A stretch of DNA of 64,000 bases from Sphingomonas pituitosa NBRC 102491 (lineage in GTDB: Bacteria; Pseudomonadota; Alphaproteobacteria; Sphingomonadales; Sphingomonadaceae). Below, piece after piece: positions 40,117-52,021 of this stretch (position 1 is the stretch's first letter; the number at the start of each line of letters is the position of its first letter). The stretch spans positions 1-64,000 of the forward strand of contig NZ_BCYY01000008.1 in NCBI RefSeq assembly GCF_001598435.1. The letters run 5' to 3'. The notes beneath the pieces were generated by a model. That model made no database searches. It was not told the DNA's origin and worked only from the letters and a program-made list of their open reading frames with translations. The translations under genes and the position numbers were made by a program.

Positions 40117-41184
40117 ATGCGTGTGATCGCCGCCCTGCCCCTGCTCGGCCCGTTGTTCGTCGCAGCCCCCGCGCTGGCGCAGGTGCGCGCCGTGCCGGCA
40201 CAGCCCGCTTCCGAACAGGCGGCGCTGCGCGGCGTCGAGGTGTTCCTGGTCAACGAAACCGACGCCCCGATCGCCGATGCGGGCCCGCGCCAGATCGAAG
40301 TGACCGCCACCGACGGCACGCGGCTGATGCTCGAGCGCACGCCGGGCCCGACGCCGACCATCGCTCCCCGCGGGTTCGCCAAGGCACGCTATGTACCGGT
40401 GGGCGTGGCGGGCATCGCCATGCCGCCTGCTGCGCAACATCGCCCTGCCGAGATCCCCGAGCAGGAAACGGTGGTGCAGAGCGCGACCGGCAGTTCGGCC
40501 GGCGTGCTCGCCCGGTTCGAGCCGCACGAGCCGACCTATGGCGCCTTCGGCCTCGACGACGCCGGCGGCAAGCTGCAGGTCAGCTTCGCCTTCCGCCCCT
40601 TCGCCGAGGATGCACCGCTGCAGCTCGGCAACCTGCGCTTCGCCTATACGCAGACGATGTTCTGGGCGCTGAACGAACCCTCCGGCCCCTTCCGCTCGAC
40701 CAACTACAGCCCGGAACTCTATGCCGACGTGCCGGTGGACGCGACGACGCGGGTGGCACTCGGCTGGCGGCATGATTCGAACGGCCGGGGCGTCACCGAT
40801 TCGGTGGACATCAACCGCATCTTCGTGCGCGGCGAGAAGACGTTCGACCTGGGCAGCGACTGGCGGCTCGACGTCGCGCCGCAGGCGTGGGTCTATGTCG
40901 GCAACAGCGGCACCTTCCACGACATGAAGGCGTATTTCGGCTATACCGGCCTCGCCGCGTCGATCGCGCAGAAGGACGGGATCAAGCTCGCCCTCAGCGC
41001 GCGCGGCAATGTGAAGACCGGGCGCGGCGCGGCCGAGGCATTCGTCTCCTATCCCCTGCGCCGGCTGGGCGGAGGGGTCGGCATCTACCTCTTCGGACAG
41101 GCATTCACGGGCTATGGCGAGGCGCTAGACCGCTACACCGTCAACGATACGCATGCGCGGATCGGCATCGCCTTGACCCGCTAG
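40117..41184 (+). CDS. pldA: Outer membrane phospholipase A
   Basis: A 355-residue protein. A signal peptide (MRVIAALPLLGPLFVAAPALAQ) precedes an N-terminal beta-rich region of about 120 residues absent from the E. coli enzyme. The OMPLA barrel follows: LRFAYTQTMFWAL, FRSTNYSPELY, and the catalytic GWRHDSNGRG with H219 and S221. N233 in INRIFVR lies 14 residues beyond the His, exactly as H142-S144-N156 in E. coli. The triad is complete. It should hydrolyse phospholipids that reach the outer leaflet and maintain lipid asymmetry. The start was chosen at the signal peptide. The longer frame is antisense to hisN. Confidence 0.9.
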   Translation: MRVIAALPLLGPLFVAAPALAQVRAVPAQPASEQAALRGVEVFLVNETDAPIADAGPRQIEVTATDGTRLMLERTPGPTPTIAPRGFAKARYVPVGVAGIAMPPAAQHRPAEIPEQETVVQSATGSSAGVLARFEPHEPTYGAFGLDDAGGKLQVSFAFRPFAEDAPLQLGNLRFAYTQTMFWALNEPSGPFRSTNYSPELYADVPVDATTRVALGWRHDSNGRGVTDSVDINRIFVRGEKTFDLGSDWRLDVAPQAWVYVGNSGTFHDMKAYFGYTGLAASIAQKDGIKLALSARGNVKTGRGAAEAFVSYPLRRLGGGVGIYLFGQAFTGYGEALDRYTVNDTHARIGIALTR

Positions 41185-41238
41185 CCGCCGCGCGAACACT
41201 GACGTAGATACGATGCCAACCAGATCAGGGAGATCGAT

Positions 41239-41790
41239 ATGCGCCTGAAGCTCGCCCTTGCCGCCCTTGCCCTGCCCTTCGCGATGATGCCGGCAGATGC
41301 GGCGCTCACCCCCGGCGCCAAGGTGCCGCTGTTCACCGCCAAGGGCGCGGTCGCCGGCAAGCCGATCACCGTGGACCTGAAGGCCGCGCTCAAGAAGGGC
41401 CCGGTCGTGCTGTATTTCTTCCCGGCCGCCTTCACTTCCGGCTGCAATGCGGAGGCCCATGCCTTTGCCGAAGCCCTGCCCGATTTCACCAAGGCCGGCG
41501 CGACCGTGATCGGCATGACCGCCGGCAATATCGACCAGTTGGAGCAGTTCAGCAGCCAGTATTGCGCGGGCAAGTTCGCCGTCGCCGCTGCCTCGCCCGA
41601 AGTGGCGCAGGGCTATGACGTCGCAGCCAAGAAGCCCGACGGCACCGTCGCCAAGTTCACCAGCCGCACCAGCTATGTGATCGCGCCCGACGGCAAGGTG
41701 CTGTTCGTGCATTCGGACTCGAACCCCGCCGATCACATCCGACTCACGCTCGCTGCGGTACAAAAGTACCGCGCGACTCACCGGAGCTGA
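41239..41790 (+). CDS. Periplasmic peroxiredoxin (AhpC/TSA family)
   Basis: A 183-residue thioredoxin-fold peroxidase with a cleavable signal peptide (MRLKLALAALALPFAMMPADA). The peroxidatic Cys69 sits in YFFPAAFTSGCNAEAHAF, matching PxxxTxxC, and a second Cys109 in SSQYCAG could be the resolving residue. Family members reduce peroxides with thiol donors, and export indicates periplasmic action. AGGGAGA precedes the ATG by about 7 nt. It follows pldA by 54 bp in the same direction. Confidence 0.88.
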   Translation: MRLKLALAALALPFAMMPADAALTPGAKVPLFTAKGAVAGKPITVDLKAALKKGPVVLYFFPAAFTSGCNAEAHAFAEALPDFTKAGATVIGMTAGNIDQLEQFSSQYCAGKFAVAAASPEVAQGYDVAAKKPDGTVAKFTSRTSYVIAPDGKVLFVHSDSNPADHIRLTLAAVQKYRATHRS

Positions 41791-41799
41791 CCCGAATCG

Positions 41800-41858
41800 C
41801 GCCGGTGCGAAACCGGCGAGCGTGATGCCGATCCGGAGGCATTAATCCTCCGGATCGG
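41800..41858 (+). terminator. Tandem hairpins after the peroxiredoxin gene
   Basis: The first hairpin is CGCCGGT-gcgaa-ACCGGCG (41800-41818). The second is a perfect 12-bp stem CCGATCCGGAGG / CCTCCGGATCGG with a 7-nt loop (41828-41858). Neither has a T-tract. The remainder of the 256-bp gap to the next gene shows no coding sequence. Confidence 0.5.
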
Positions 41859-42046
41859 AACATGACCGCCGAAGATCGGCACAAGCCTCTGAGTTTCCGC
41901 GACAATGTGGACGGATGCTGTTCAGCACCGCTGGATGCGCCGTTCAGGATGAACCAACAAGCAACCAGATATTAGCACTCTCCGCTTATTGCTTCTGCGC
42001 AATATAGCGGCCGTCATGCCGTGATTTGCACGGGGGTTAGGAGCGT

Positions 42047-43108
42047 ATGCGCATCGCGCGTGCCGTTCGTTCAGATGCAGAGGGAGAGGAAGGCCGCGCG
42101 CTTTTCGAGCGGATCGGCGCGTTCCTCGTCGATCAACGGCTCGCGCCGACGCCGACCAATTATGCCTTCGTCCACCGGCTGTTCACCGAACCCGACGACA
42201 CGCTCGCCCGTGCCGTGGAGCTGATCACCGAACGCGGCGTGCGGATCACGCCGCGCGACATCCAGACGCTGACCGAGGACCACGCGCCCGAAGGCGCGCA
42301 ACAATCGCCTGCCGAGCTGAAGGCGCAGACCGAGGGGCTGGTCGCCCGCACCCAGATGCAGGTCGAAGGCTTTGCCGACATGGTGACGGCGATGCGTGCC
42401 GAGACCGCCGACTTCGGCCGCGACCTGGTGGCGAGCGCCGAAGCGATCTCGACGGGCGACGACGCCCCCCAGGCGGTCGACGATGTGGTGCGGATCACCG
42501 CGGCGATGCTCGATCGCATCCGTGTCGCCGAAGACAAGCTGGAGTCCGCCACGCGCGAAGCCAGCGAACTGCGCGAGAAGCTGGAGGAAGCGCGCGACAA
42601 TGCTCGCCGCGACCCGCTGACCCAGTTGCCCAACCGCCGTGCGTTCGAGGAAGCCTTCGCCGCCCAGGAAGCCGTGGGCGGCCAGATGTGCATTGCGGTG
42701 TGCGACATCGATCATTTCAAGTCGGTCAATGATCGCTTCGGCCACGCCGTGGGCGATCGCGTATTGCGGGTAATAGCCGATGCGCTGAGCCAGTGCTGCC
42801 GCGGCCATCTTGTCACGCGCTATGGGGGCGAGGAATTCGCGATCCTGTTCACCAACGTGCCGCTCGACAAGGCCCGCGCGGTGCTCGAACATGCCCGCGG
42901 CACGGTGCAGACCAAGCGGTACAAGTTGCGGGACAATGACGCGCCGCTCGGCGAAATCACCTTCTCTGCGGGCCTTACCCCCGTCGAGGCAGGCGAAATG
43001 CATCAGACTGCGTTCCACCGCGCCGACCGCCTTCTGTATCTCGCGAAGAACGAGGGGCGGAACCAGGTGAAGACCGGCAGCGCAAGCTATAGCGACTTTT
43101 GCCGCTGA
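42047..43108 (+). CDS. GGDEF-domain diguanylate cyclase
   Basis: A 353-residue soluble protein. Residues 1 to about 130 form an uncharacterised alpha-helical N-terminal region (LAPTPTNYAFVHRLFTEPDDTLARAV). A coiled coil follows near 160-190. The C-terminal GGDEF domain has DPLTQLPNRRAFEE, CDIDHFKSVNDRFGH and the active loop RYGGEEF at 258-264. The active site is intact, so it should make cyclic di-GMP from two GTP. The RxxD inhibitory site upstream of the loop is not conserved (C251 and H254), suggesting no product feedback there. The start has AGGA about 5 nt upstream. Cytosolic and monocistronic. Confidence 0.9.
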   Translation: MRIARAVRSDAEGEEGRALFERIGAFLVDQRLAPTPTNYAFVHRLFTEPDDTLARAVELITERGVRITPRDIQTLTEDHAPEGAQQSPAELKAQTEGLVARTQMQVEGFADMVTAMRAETADFGRDLVASAEAISTGDDAPQAVDDVVRITAAMLDRIRVAEDKLESATREASELREKLEEARDNARRDPLTQLPNRRAFEEAFAAQEAVGGQMCIAVCDIDHFKSVNDRFGHAVGDRVLRVIADALSQCCRGHLVTRYGGEEFAILFTNVPLDKARAVLEHARGTVQTKRYKLRDNDAPLGEITFSAGLTPVEAGEMHQTAFHRADRLLYLAKNEGRNQVKTGSASYSDFCR

Positions 43109-43199
43109 GTAGCAAATTTCACCATTTGATGTGGCGCGTAACGCCAACTTGGCATATCCACCCGGCCGCACATCGTTCTATTACAACAACTTAGCAATT

Positions 43200-43215
43200 T
43201 GGCACGCTCCCTGCA
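43200..43215 (+). promoter_or_regulatory. Sigma-54 (RpoN) -24/-12 promoter of a small-protein operon
   Basis: TGGCACG-CTCC-CTGCA keeps the invariant GG (43201-43202) and GC (43213-43214) with the required 10-bp spacing and matches nearly the whole RpoN consensus (TGGCACG-N4-TTGCA). The predicted start near 43226 gives a leader of about 48 nt. An inverted repeat TGGCG-cgtaa-CGCCA lies about 70 bp upstream, near 43132, where an enhancer-binding protein could sit. Confidence 0.8.
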
Positions 43216-43273
43216 AAGTAGCTGGCATCGGCCGCCGGATGGTCCGCCAGCCGAACCACAGGGAGTAAATACC

Positions 43274-43381
43274 ATGACCGCTCGTCTCGTTTCGCTGCAC
43301 CAGACCGTCGCCGTCAGCGCTGCCGTCCTGCTCACCGCCGCGCTCGTCCTGTTCTCCACGCCCGTGATCCCCGTCGCATGA
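43274..43381 (+). CDS. 35-residue small membrane protein (micro-operon, first gene)
   Basis: A 35-residue peptide starting MTARLVSLHQT with a single hydrophobic span (VAVSAAVLLTAALVLF) and a short tail STPVIPVA. GGGAG lies 8 nt upstream of the ATG. The stop overlaps the next start (ATGA). It lies downstream of the sigma-54-type promoter, and an intrinsic terminator closes the unit, which together make translation likely despite the size. No family is recognised. Basic N-terminus and one transmembrane helix suggest an inner membrane micropeptide with C-terminus outside. Confidence 0.72.
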   Translation: MTARLVSLHQTVAVSAAVLLTAALVLFSTPVIPVA

Positions 43382-43506
43382 TCACGCTCGAAGCCATGGA
43401 GAAGATCAGCATGTTCCGCAGCGTCCTCATCGGCATCGCGTCCTTCGCGATCACCGGCGTGATGATCCTCGGCAGCGGCCTGCAGGGTTCGGGCATTCTC
43501 GGCTGA
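43378..43506 (+). CDS. 42-residue small membrane protein (micro-operon, second gene)
   Basis: A 42-residue peptide (MITLEAMEKISMFRSVL at the N-terminus) with a hydrophobic span SVLIGIASFAITGVMILG and a glycine-rich tail GSGLQGSGILG. Its ATG at 43378 overlaps the stop of the first small gene by 4 nt. An internal start at MEKISM (43396) or MFRSVL (43411) is possible. No family is recognised. A short charged stretch followed by a membrane helix is common in regulatory or stress micropeptides, but function is not inferable from sequence. Confidence 0.7.
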   Translation: MITLEAMEKISMFRSVLIGIASFAITGVMILGSGLQGSGILG

Positions 43507-43513
43507 CCCTGCC

Positions 43514-43536
43514 GGCCGCTCCGGCGGCCCATTTTT
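43514..43536 (+). terminator. Intrinsic terminator of the small-protein operon
   Basis: GGCCGC-TCCG-GCGGCC is a 6-bp stem on a tetraloop (43514-43529) followed by CA-TTTTT (43532-43536). It starts 8 nt after the second stop codon and closes a unit of about 310 nt. Confidence 0.75.
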
Positions 43537-43602
43537 CAGGAACCCGGGCAGCGTGCCCCCGGTTCTTCCGGCACCCCTCCCCAAGCCCCAGGAGCCGTGC
43601 CG

Positions 43603-44460
43603 ATGTCCGACCAGCATATCATTGACCGAGTCCACGAGGATGCGCTCCCCGGTGAGGAGCGCTCCCTCGATCCCAGGCCCCAGTGGCAGCCGCGCTATCG
43701 CGGATCGGATCGACTGAAGGACAAGGTGGCCATCGTCACCGGCGCCGATAGCGGGATCGGCCGCGCGGTCGCCGCGCTCTACGCCCGCGAAGGCGCCGAT
43801 GTCGCCATCGTCTATCTGAACGAGCACCGGGATGCCGAGGACACCGCCGAGGCGGTCCGCGCCGAAGGCCGCCGGGCGATCACGATTCCCGGCGATGTCG
43901 GCGACAAGGCGTTTTGCGAGCAGGCCGTCGAACAGGTGATCGCCGAATTCGGCCGCCTCGATATCCTCGTCAACAATGCCGGCGAGCAGCATCCCGACAA
44001 GGACATCGTCGACATCACCGAACAGCAGCTCCGCCGCACCTTCCAGACCAACATCTTCGGTATGTTCTTCATGGTGCAGGCCGCCTCGCCGCACCTCAAG
44101 GAAGGTGCGACGATCGTCAACTGCACCTCGGTGACGATGTACCAGGGCGAGCCCGAGCTGCTCGATTATAGTTCTACCAAGGGCGCGATCACCGCCTTCA
44201 CCCGCAGCCTGTCGATGAACCTGATCGAGAAGGGCATCCGCGTGAACGCGGTGGCACCGGGGCCGATCTGGACCCCGCTCAACCCCAGCGGCGGCGCTTC
44301 CCCGGAGAAGCTCGAGCATTTCGGCGAGAGCGTGCCGATGGGCCGGCCCGGCCAGCCCAACGAAGTCGCACCGGCCTTCCTGTTCCTTGCGTGCGAGGAT
44401 TCGAGCTACATGTCCGGCCAGGTGCTCCATCCCAACGGCGGCACCGTGGTGAACGGCTGA
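43603..44460 (+). CDS. SDR-family oxidoreductase (YghA/general-stress type)
   Basis: A 285-residue short-chain dehydrogenase. A disordered N-terminal extension of about 35 residues (SLDPRPQWQPRYRGSDRLKDK) is typical of the YghA/YhdF branch. The NAD(P) motif is TGADSGIGRA. NNAG, the catalytic Ser in NCTSV, and Tyr/Lys in YSSTKGA complete the active site. The substrate is unknown, and this branch is often linked with osmotic or general stress. The ATG at 43603 has AGGAG 8 nt upstream, while the in-frame GTG at 43597 is too close to it. Confidence 0.9.
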   Translation: MSDQHIIDRVHEDALPGEERSLDPRPQWQPRYRGSDRLKDKVAIVTGADSGIGRAVAALYAREGADVAIVYLNEHRDAEDTAEAVRAEGRRAITIPGDVGDKAFCEQAVEQVIAEFGRLDILVNNAGEQHPDKDIVDITEQQLRRTFQTNIFGMFFMVQAASPHLKEGATIVNCTSVTMYQGEPELLDYSSTKGAITAFTRSLSMNLIEKGIRVNAVAPGPIWTPLNPSGGASPEKLEHFGESVPMGRPGQPNEVAPAFLFLACEDSSYMSGQVLHPNGGTVVNG

Positions 44461-44467
44461 GCCGGCG

Positions 44468-44499
44468 CCGCGCCGGTCTGGATCAGACCGGCGCGGTTT
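44468..44499. terminator. Bidirectional terminator between convergent SDR and PEBP genes
   Basis: A perfect 13-bp stem CCGCGCCGGTCTG / CAGACCGGCGCGG with a 3-nt loop (gat) is followed by TTT on the plus strand. The distal arm overlaps the last codons of the minus-strand gene. Confidence 0.75.
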
Positions 44500-45097
44500 C
44501 GCCGACCAGCCCGGTCGGCGCTTCCTCGCCGCGCGAATAGACGCCGGTGAGCAGCCCCGCGGCGAGCACATGCCCCGCCATCGCCTTGACCAGTGCGCTG
44601 CGGCCGGGATTCTCGCCGATTGCGCAGCCGGCTCCCAGTGCGAACAGCTGGAACGCATAATTGTGCGGGCCATGGCCGGTCGGCGGATCGGGGGGGAGCC
44701 AGCCTTCGCCGAGAAAGCTGTTGCGGCCGACATCCTTGCCCTCGGCATCGCCGCTGCCATCCGCGCGGATCTCGCCTTCCTTGAGGTCGCCGTCGACCGA
44801 CAGGCCCCAGATCACCGCGTGGACGAGCGGCTGCGGCGCCGGCGCATCGGGATCCTCCACGATCAGCGCCAGGCATTCGGTGCCTTCCGGCACGCCCGTC
44901 CAGAACAAGGGCGGCGAGACGCCCTCGCCGTCGGCGGTGAAGCGCTCCGGCAACCGCCCGCCATTGGCAAAGGCCGGGCTGGCGAGGTGCAGCACCTCGA
45001 AGCTGCCCAGTTCGGGCTGGACGATGGCCAGCTTGTTGGCGCCGGCACGCAGGCCCTTCAGCGCGCTTCCCAGCCAGTGCGGTATGTGTTCGAGCAT
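44483..45097 (-). CDS. YbhB/YbcL-family (PEBP-like) protein
   Basis: A 204-residue protein of the phosphatidylethanolamine-binding/Raf-kinase-inhibitor-like family. The conserved ligand-pocket motifs LALIVEDPDAP, LVHAVIWGL and GPPTGHGPHNYAFQLFAL can be read (the second as PPDPPTGHGPHNY). No signal peptide is seen, so a cytosolic location is likely. The biochemical role of bacterial members is not settled. The start at 45097 gives the usual family N-terminus with a short extra helix. It lies 56 bp downstream of the GST gene. Confidence 0.85.
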   Translation of the reverse strand: MLEHIPHWLGSALKGLRAGANKLAIVQPELGSFEVLHLASPAFANGGRLPERFTADGEGVSPPLFWTGVPEGTECLALIVEDPDAPAPQPLVHAVIWGLSVDGDLKEGEIRADGSGDAEGKDVGRNSFLGEGWLPPDPPTGHGPHNYAFQLFALGAGCAIGENPGRSALVKAMAGHVLAAGLLTGVYSRGEEAPTGLVGETAPV

Positions 45098-45153
45098 CGC
45101 GGTCTCTCCCGTTCGGCAGCCAAACGCACCTCCGCCCGCGATTATCCCCGCAT

Positions 45154-45825
45154 TTAGAGGTCGAGCTTCTCGTAATCGGCCGGGGGCGTGATTCCCTCCA
45201 TCCGCTCGGCGAGCAGCTGGCGGAAGCTCGGGCGGCTCTTCATCCCGATATACCAGCGCTTGGCGAGTTCGTGGCTCTTCCAGTCGATGCCGCCCAGATA
45301 GTCGGCGACCGAAATCTGCGCCGCCGCGGTGATGTCGGCAAGGCTCATCGTCGCCCCCGCCAGCCAGGTGCGGTGGTCGAGCAGGTAATCGATATAGTCG
45401 AGATGGCCGACCGCAGCCTTCATCGCGTCGCGCAGCACCTTGGCGTCGGGGGGCTGGCGATAGACGATGCGCTTGATCATCCGCTCGTGGAGCAGCGGCG
45501 CGGTGATGTCGCTGTAGAAATTATTGTCGAACCACACGACCAGCCGACGGATCTCGGCGCGATCCACCGCCGATCCGTTGAGCAGCGCGTTCTTGCTCAC
45601 CGTCTCCTCGAAAAATTCGCAGATCACGGTGGAGTCGATCAGCGTCACATGGCGCTCTTCGTCGATCATCACCGGCGTCTGGCCGGTAGGATTGAGGTCG
45701 AGAAACTCGTCGCGCCGCTGCCAGGGCGATTCGCGCACCGGCTCATAGGCGATGCCCTTCTCCCCCAGCAGGAGCCGGACCTTGCGCGAAAAGGGACAGA
45801 GCGGGAATTGAAGGAGCTGCCACAT
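45154..45825 (-). CDS. Glutathione S-transferase family protein
   Basis: A 223-residue cytosolic protein. The N-terminal thioredoxin-like domain contains QFPLCPFSRKVRLLLGEKGI, with a Cys-Pro-Phe-Ser active site of the beta/omega style, and NPTGQTPVMI with the cis-Pro. The C-terminal helical domain contains WLAGATMSLADITAAAQISVADYLGGIDW. It conjugates or reduces with glutathione, and the target is unknown. Divergent from the vapBC genes with 100 bp between. Confidence 0.87.
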   Translation of the reverse strand: MWQLLQFPLCPFSRKVRLLLGEKGIAYEPVRESPWQRRDEFLDLNPTGQTPVMIDEERHVTLIDSTVICEFFEETVSKNALLNGSAVDRAEIRRLVVWFDNNFYSDITAPLLHERMIKRIVYRQPPDAKVLRDAMKAAVGHLDYIDYLLDHRTWLAGATMSLADITAAAQISVADYLGGIDWKSHELAKRWYIGMKSRPSFRQLLAERMEGITPPADYEKLDL

Positions 45826-45925
45826 GGCGAGAAGCCATAAGCAGCGGAAATCGGACGGGGAAGAGCCGTTGTGCCGCGGGTCGCATTTCTATATTTCAAG
45901 AAGCATTCTAGAACGGAGCCGCACC

Positions 45926-46171
45926 ATGGCGCTCAGCATCAAGGACGAAGAGACCGACCGGCTGGTGCGCCGCTATGCCCGCGCCAAGGGGGTGAGCTAC
46001 ACCACCGCGATCCGGATGGCCGTGCGGGAGGCAATGGATCGCGATCGCACGAGTACGGACAGCTTTGCCGATCGGCTGAAGCGCGCGCAGGCAGTCGCGG
46101 CGGTTGAGCCGCGCAACGATAGAAGCGCCGACGACATTCTGGGATATGATGAGCGCGGCTTGCCGCAGTGA
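45926..46171 (+). CDS. vapB: VapB-family antitoxin
   Basis: An 81-residue protein. The N-terminal ribbon-helix-helix-like segment MALSIKDEETDRLVRRYARAKG-VSYTTAIRMAVREAM is the Rv0623/PSK-type VapB DNA-binding domain. The C-terminal tail (DDILGYDERGLPQ) is of the kind that wraps the toxin. It precedes a PIN-domain toxin gene with a 4-nt overlap (GTGA). Antitoxin plus toxin should repress their own promoter in the 100-bp upstream gap, and no obvious perfect palindrome is seen there. Confidence 0.88.
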   Translation: MALSIKDEETDRLVRRYARAKGVSYTTAIRMAVREAMDRDRTSTDSFADRLKRAQAVAAVEPRNDRSADDILGYDERGLPQ

Positions 46172-46563
46172 TCGCCATCGACACCTCGGCACTGGTTGCC
46201 CTGCTCTTCGGCGAGCCAGAAGCGGACCGTATCGCAGCGAGGCTGGATGAAACTGACACCGTGCTGATAGGCGCACCGACGGTGCTGGAATTTCGAATGG
46301 TCGTGCTCGGGCAATCTACTCGCGCCGCTGCCGACGCCGGGTCAGCGCTGATCGCCAAGCCGCCGTTCGTGATCGTCCCGTTCGGCGAGGATCACCTGCA
46401 GCTAGCCGCCGACGCGTTCGATCGTTTCGGCAAAGGCCGCCATCCCGCGCGGCTCAACTATGGCGACTGCATGGCCTATGCGGTTGCCGCACTGGCGGAC
46501 TGCCCGCTGCTCTTCAAGGGCGACGACTTCCGTTATACCGACGTGGCCGCCGCCCTCGATTGA
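46168..46563 (+). CDS. vapC: VapC-family PIN-domain toxin ribonuclease
   Basis: A 131-residue PIN-domain protein. The acidic active-site residues are Asp5 in MIAIDTSALVALL, Glu in APTVLEFRMV near residue 42, Asp in LNYGDCMAYAVA near 98 and Asp in FKGDDF near 117. All are intact, so RNase activity (typically on tRNA or rRNA) is expected. It starts with GTG at 46168, overlapping the vapB stop, which couples synthesis to the antitoxin. A repeat element follows 24 bp after the stop. Confidence 0.9.
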   Translation: MIAIDTSALVALLFGEPEADRIAARLDETDTVLIGAPTVLEFRMVVLGQSTRAAADAGSALIAKPPFVIVPFGEDHLQLAADAFDRFGKGRHPARLNYGDCMAYAVAALADCPLLFKGDDFRYTDVAAALD

Positions 46564-46586
46564 GCCCAGCCCTCAAGTCCGTCATT

Positions 46587-46669
46587 CCGGCGAAAGCCGG
46601 TATCCATTGGGGTCTCGATCTCGGCTCTTGCTTAGACGGCGAGGCGAATGGATCCCGGCTTTCGCCGGG
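46587..46669. repeat. BIME-like repeat pair, second copy of the 9.7-kb family
   Basis: The left hairpin CCGGC-GAAA-GCCGG (46587-46600) and right hairpin CCCGGC-TTTC-GCCGGG (46654-46669) are inverted copies. The stretch gtatccattggggt next to the left hairpin matches the reverse complement of the 9.7-kb element. It fills the 142-bp gap between vapC and the gltB stop. Confidence 0.8.
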
Positions 46670-46705
46670 ATGACCGAGGCGGGGTAACGCCCCCGCCCCT
46701 TCCGA

Positions 46706-51226
<4,521 letters not shown>

Positions 51227-51274
51227 GGTCTTCCTCGATCTTCGTTCGCGCATCCCCCGAAGAGGACGCGGTGC

Positions 51275-52021
51275 TTACTTCTTGGCGGGCTGCTCGGCCT
51301 TGGTGCCCAGCAGCTTCAGGATCTTCTCGCGTTCTTCCGGCGTCAGGTCGCCCGGCTTGCGCGGCGGCGGCAGGTCCTTGGTGCCCGCCTGGGCCGCCTG
51401 CACCAGTGCCGGCATCTGCCGCATGATCTCGGGCATCGCCTCGGCCATCGCCTGCGCCATGTCCGGCCCCATCATCAGCTCCATCGAGCTGCGCGCATAA
51501 TGGCTGCCGGCCGGCGTGGCGAAGAAGCGCTGGAGCTCCTGCAACTCGGGCAGCGTATATTCGCGCGCATAGGCGCGGGCCAGTGCGACACGCACCTTGG
51601 GCTCGAGCGTGGACATCAGCTTGCCCATCTCGCCCATCATCGCGCGCATCATCCGCTGCTGGCGTTCCTTCCAATAGGGATCGTAGATCTCCATCACCTC
51701 GCGGAGCGTGGTCTTGCCGAGCCGGGCGACCTCCTCCTCGGTCAACCCGCCGATCTGGGCGAAGTCTCGCATCGGCAACTCGCCGGCGGAGCCGACCATC
51801 GACTCCATCATGCGGTTGAAATTCTCGCCCATCATCCGCTGGTACATGCCCTGCGGGATCAGCTTGTCGGAGAGTTCGCGGGCGACCGCGAGGCGGGCGG
51901 GATCGGGTGCGGTGACGGTCTGGGCCGAGGCAACGGTCTGGGTCTGGGTCTGGGTCTGGGCCAGCGCCAGCGCCGGCGTGGCGACGAGCGCAAGCACCAA
52001 GCAGGCCAATGTCGGACGCAT
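51275..52021 (-). CDS. Exported DUF2059-type protein (second copy)
   Basis: A 248-residue protein. A signal peptide (MRPTLACLVLALVATPALALA) is followed by a QTQTQTQT repeat. An alpha-helical region matching DUF2059 follows (YAREYTLPELQELQRFFATPAGSHYARSS). The extended charged C-terminus includes LTPEEREKILKLLG. No catalytic motif is visible, so a periplasmic structural or regulatory role is possible. The ATG at 52019-52021 overlaps the stop of the upstream DUF2059-like gene by one base (TGATG). The TQ repeat is encoded by tandem 6-bp units that could vary by slippage. Confidence 0.83.
   Translation of the reverse strand: MRPTLACLVLALVATPALALAQTQTQTQTVASAQTVTAPDPARLAVARELSDKLIPQGMYQRMMGENFNRMMESMVGSAGELPMRDFAQIGGLTEEEVARLGKTTLREVMEIYDPYWKERQQRMMRAMMGEMGKLMSTLEPKVRVALARAYAREYTLPELQELQRFFATPAGSHYARSSMELMMGPDMAQAMAEAMPEIMRQMPALVQAAQAGTKDLPPPRKPGDLTPEEREKILKLLGTKAEQPAKK
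51935..51958. repeat. Hexanucleotide tandem repeat inside the DUF2059 gene
   Basis: Four perfect GGTCTG units encode the TQ repeat directly after the signal peptide of the 51275-52021 gene. Changes by whole units keep the frame. Confidence 0.75.

Noticed and set aside
43274..43506. PEP-CTERM or holin identity for the two micropeptides
   Set aside because: No VPEP motif and no basic tail after the membrane helix. Each has a single span with no holin-like dual-start or lysis context.
45826..45925. Palindromic operator for vapBC
   Set aside because: The 100-bp gap is AT-richer, but I could not identify a convincing inverted repeat. Only short broken matches such as TTCTA/TAGAA-like pieces are present.
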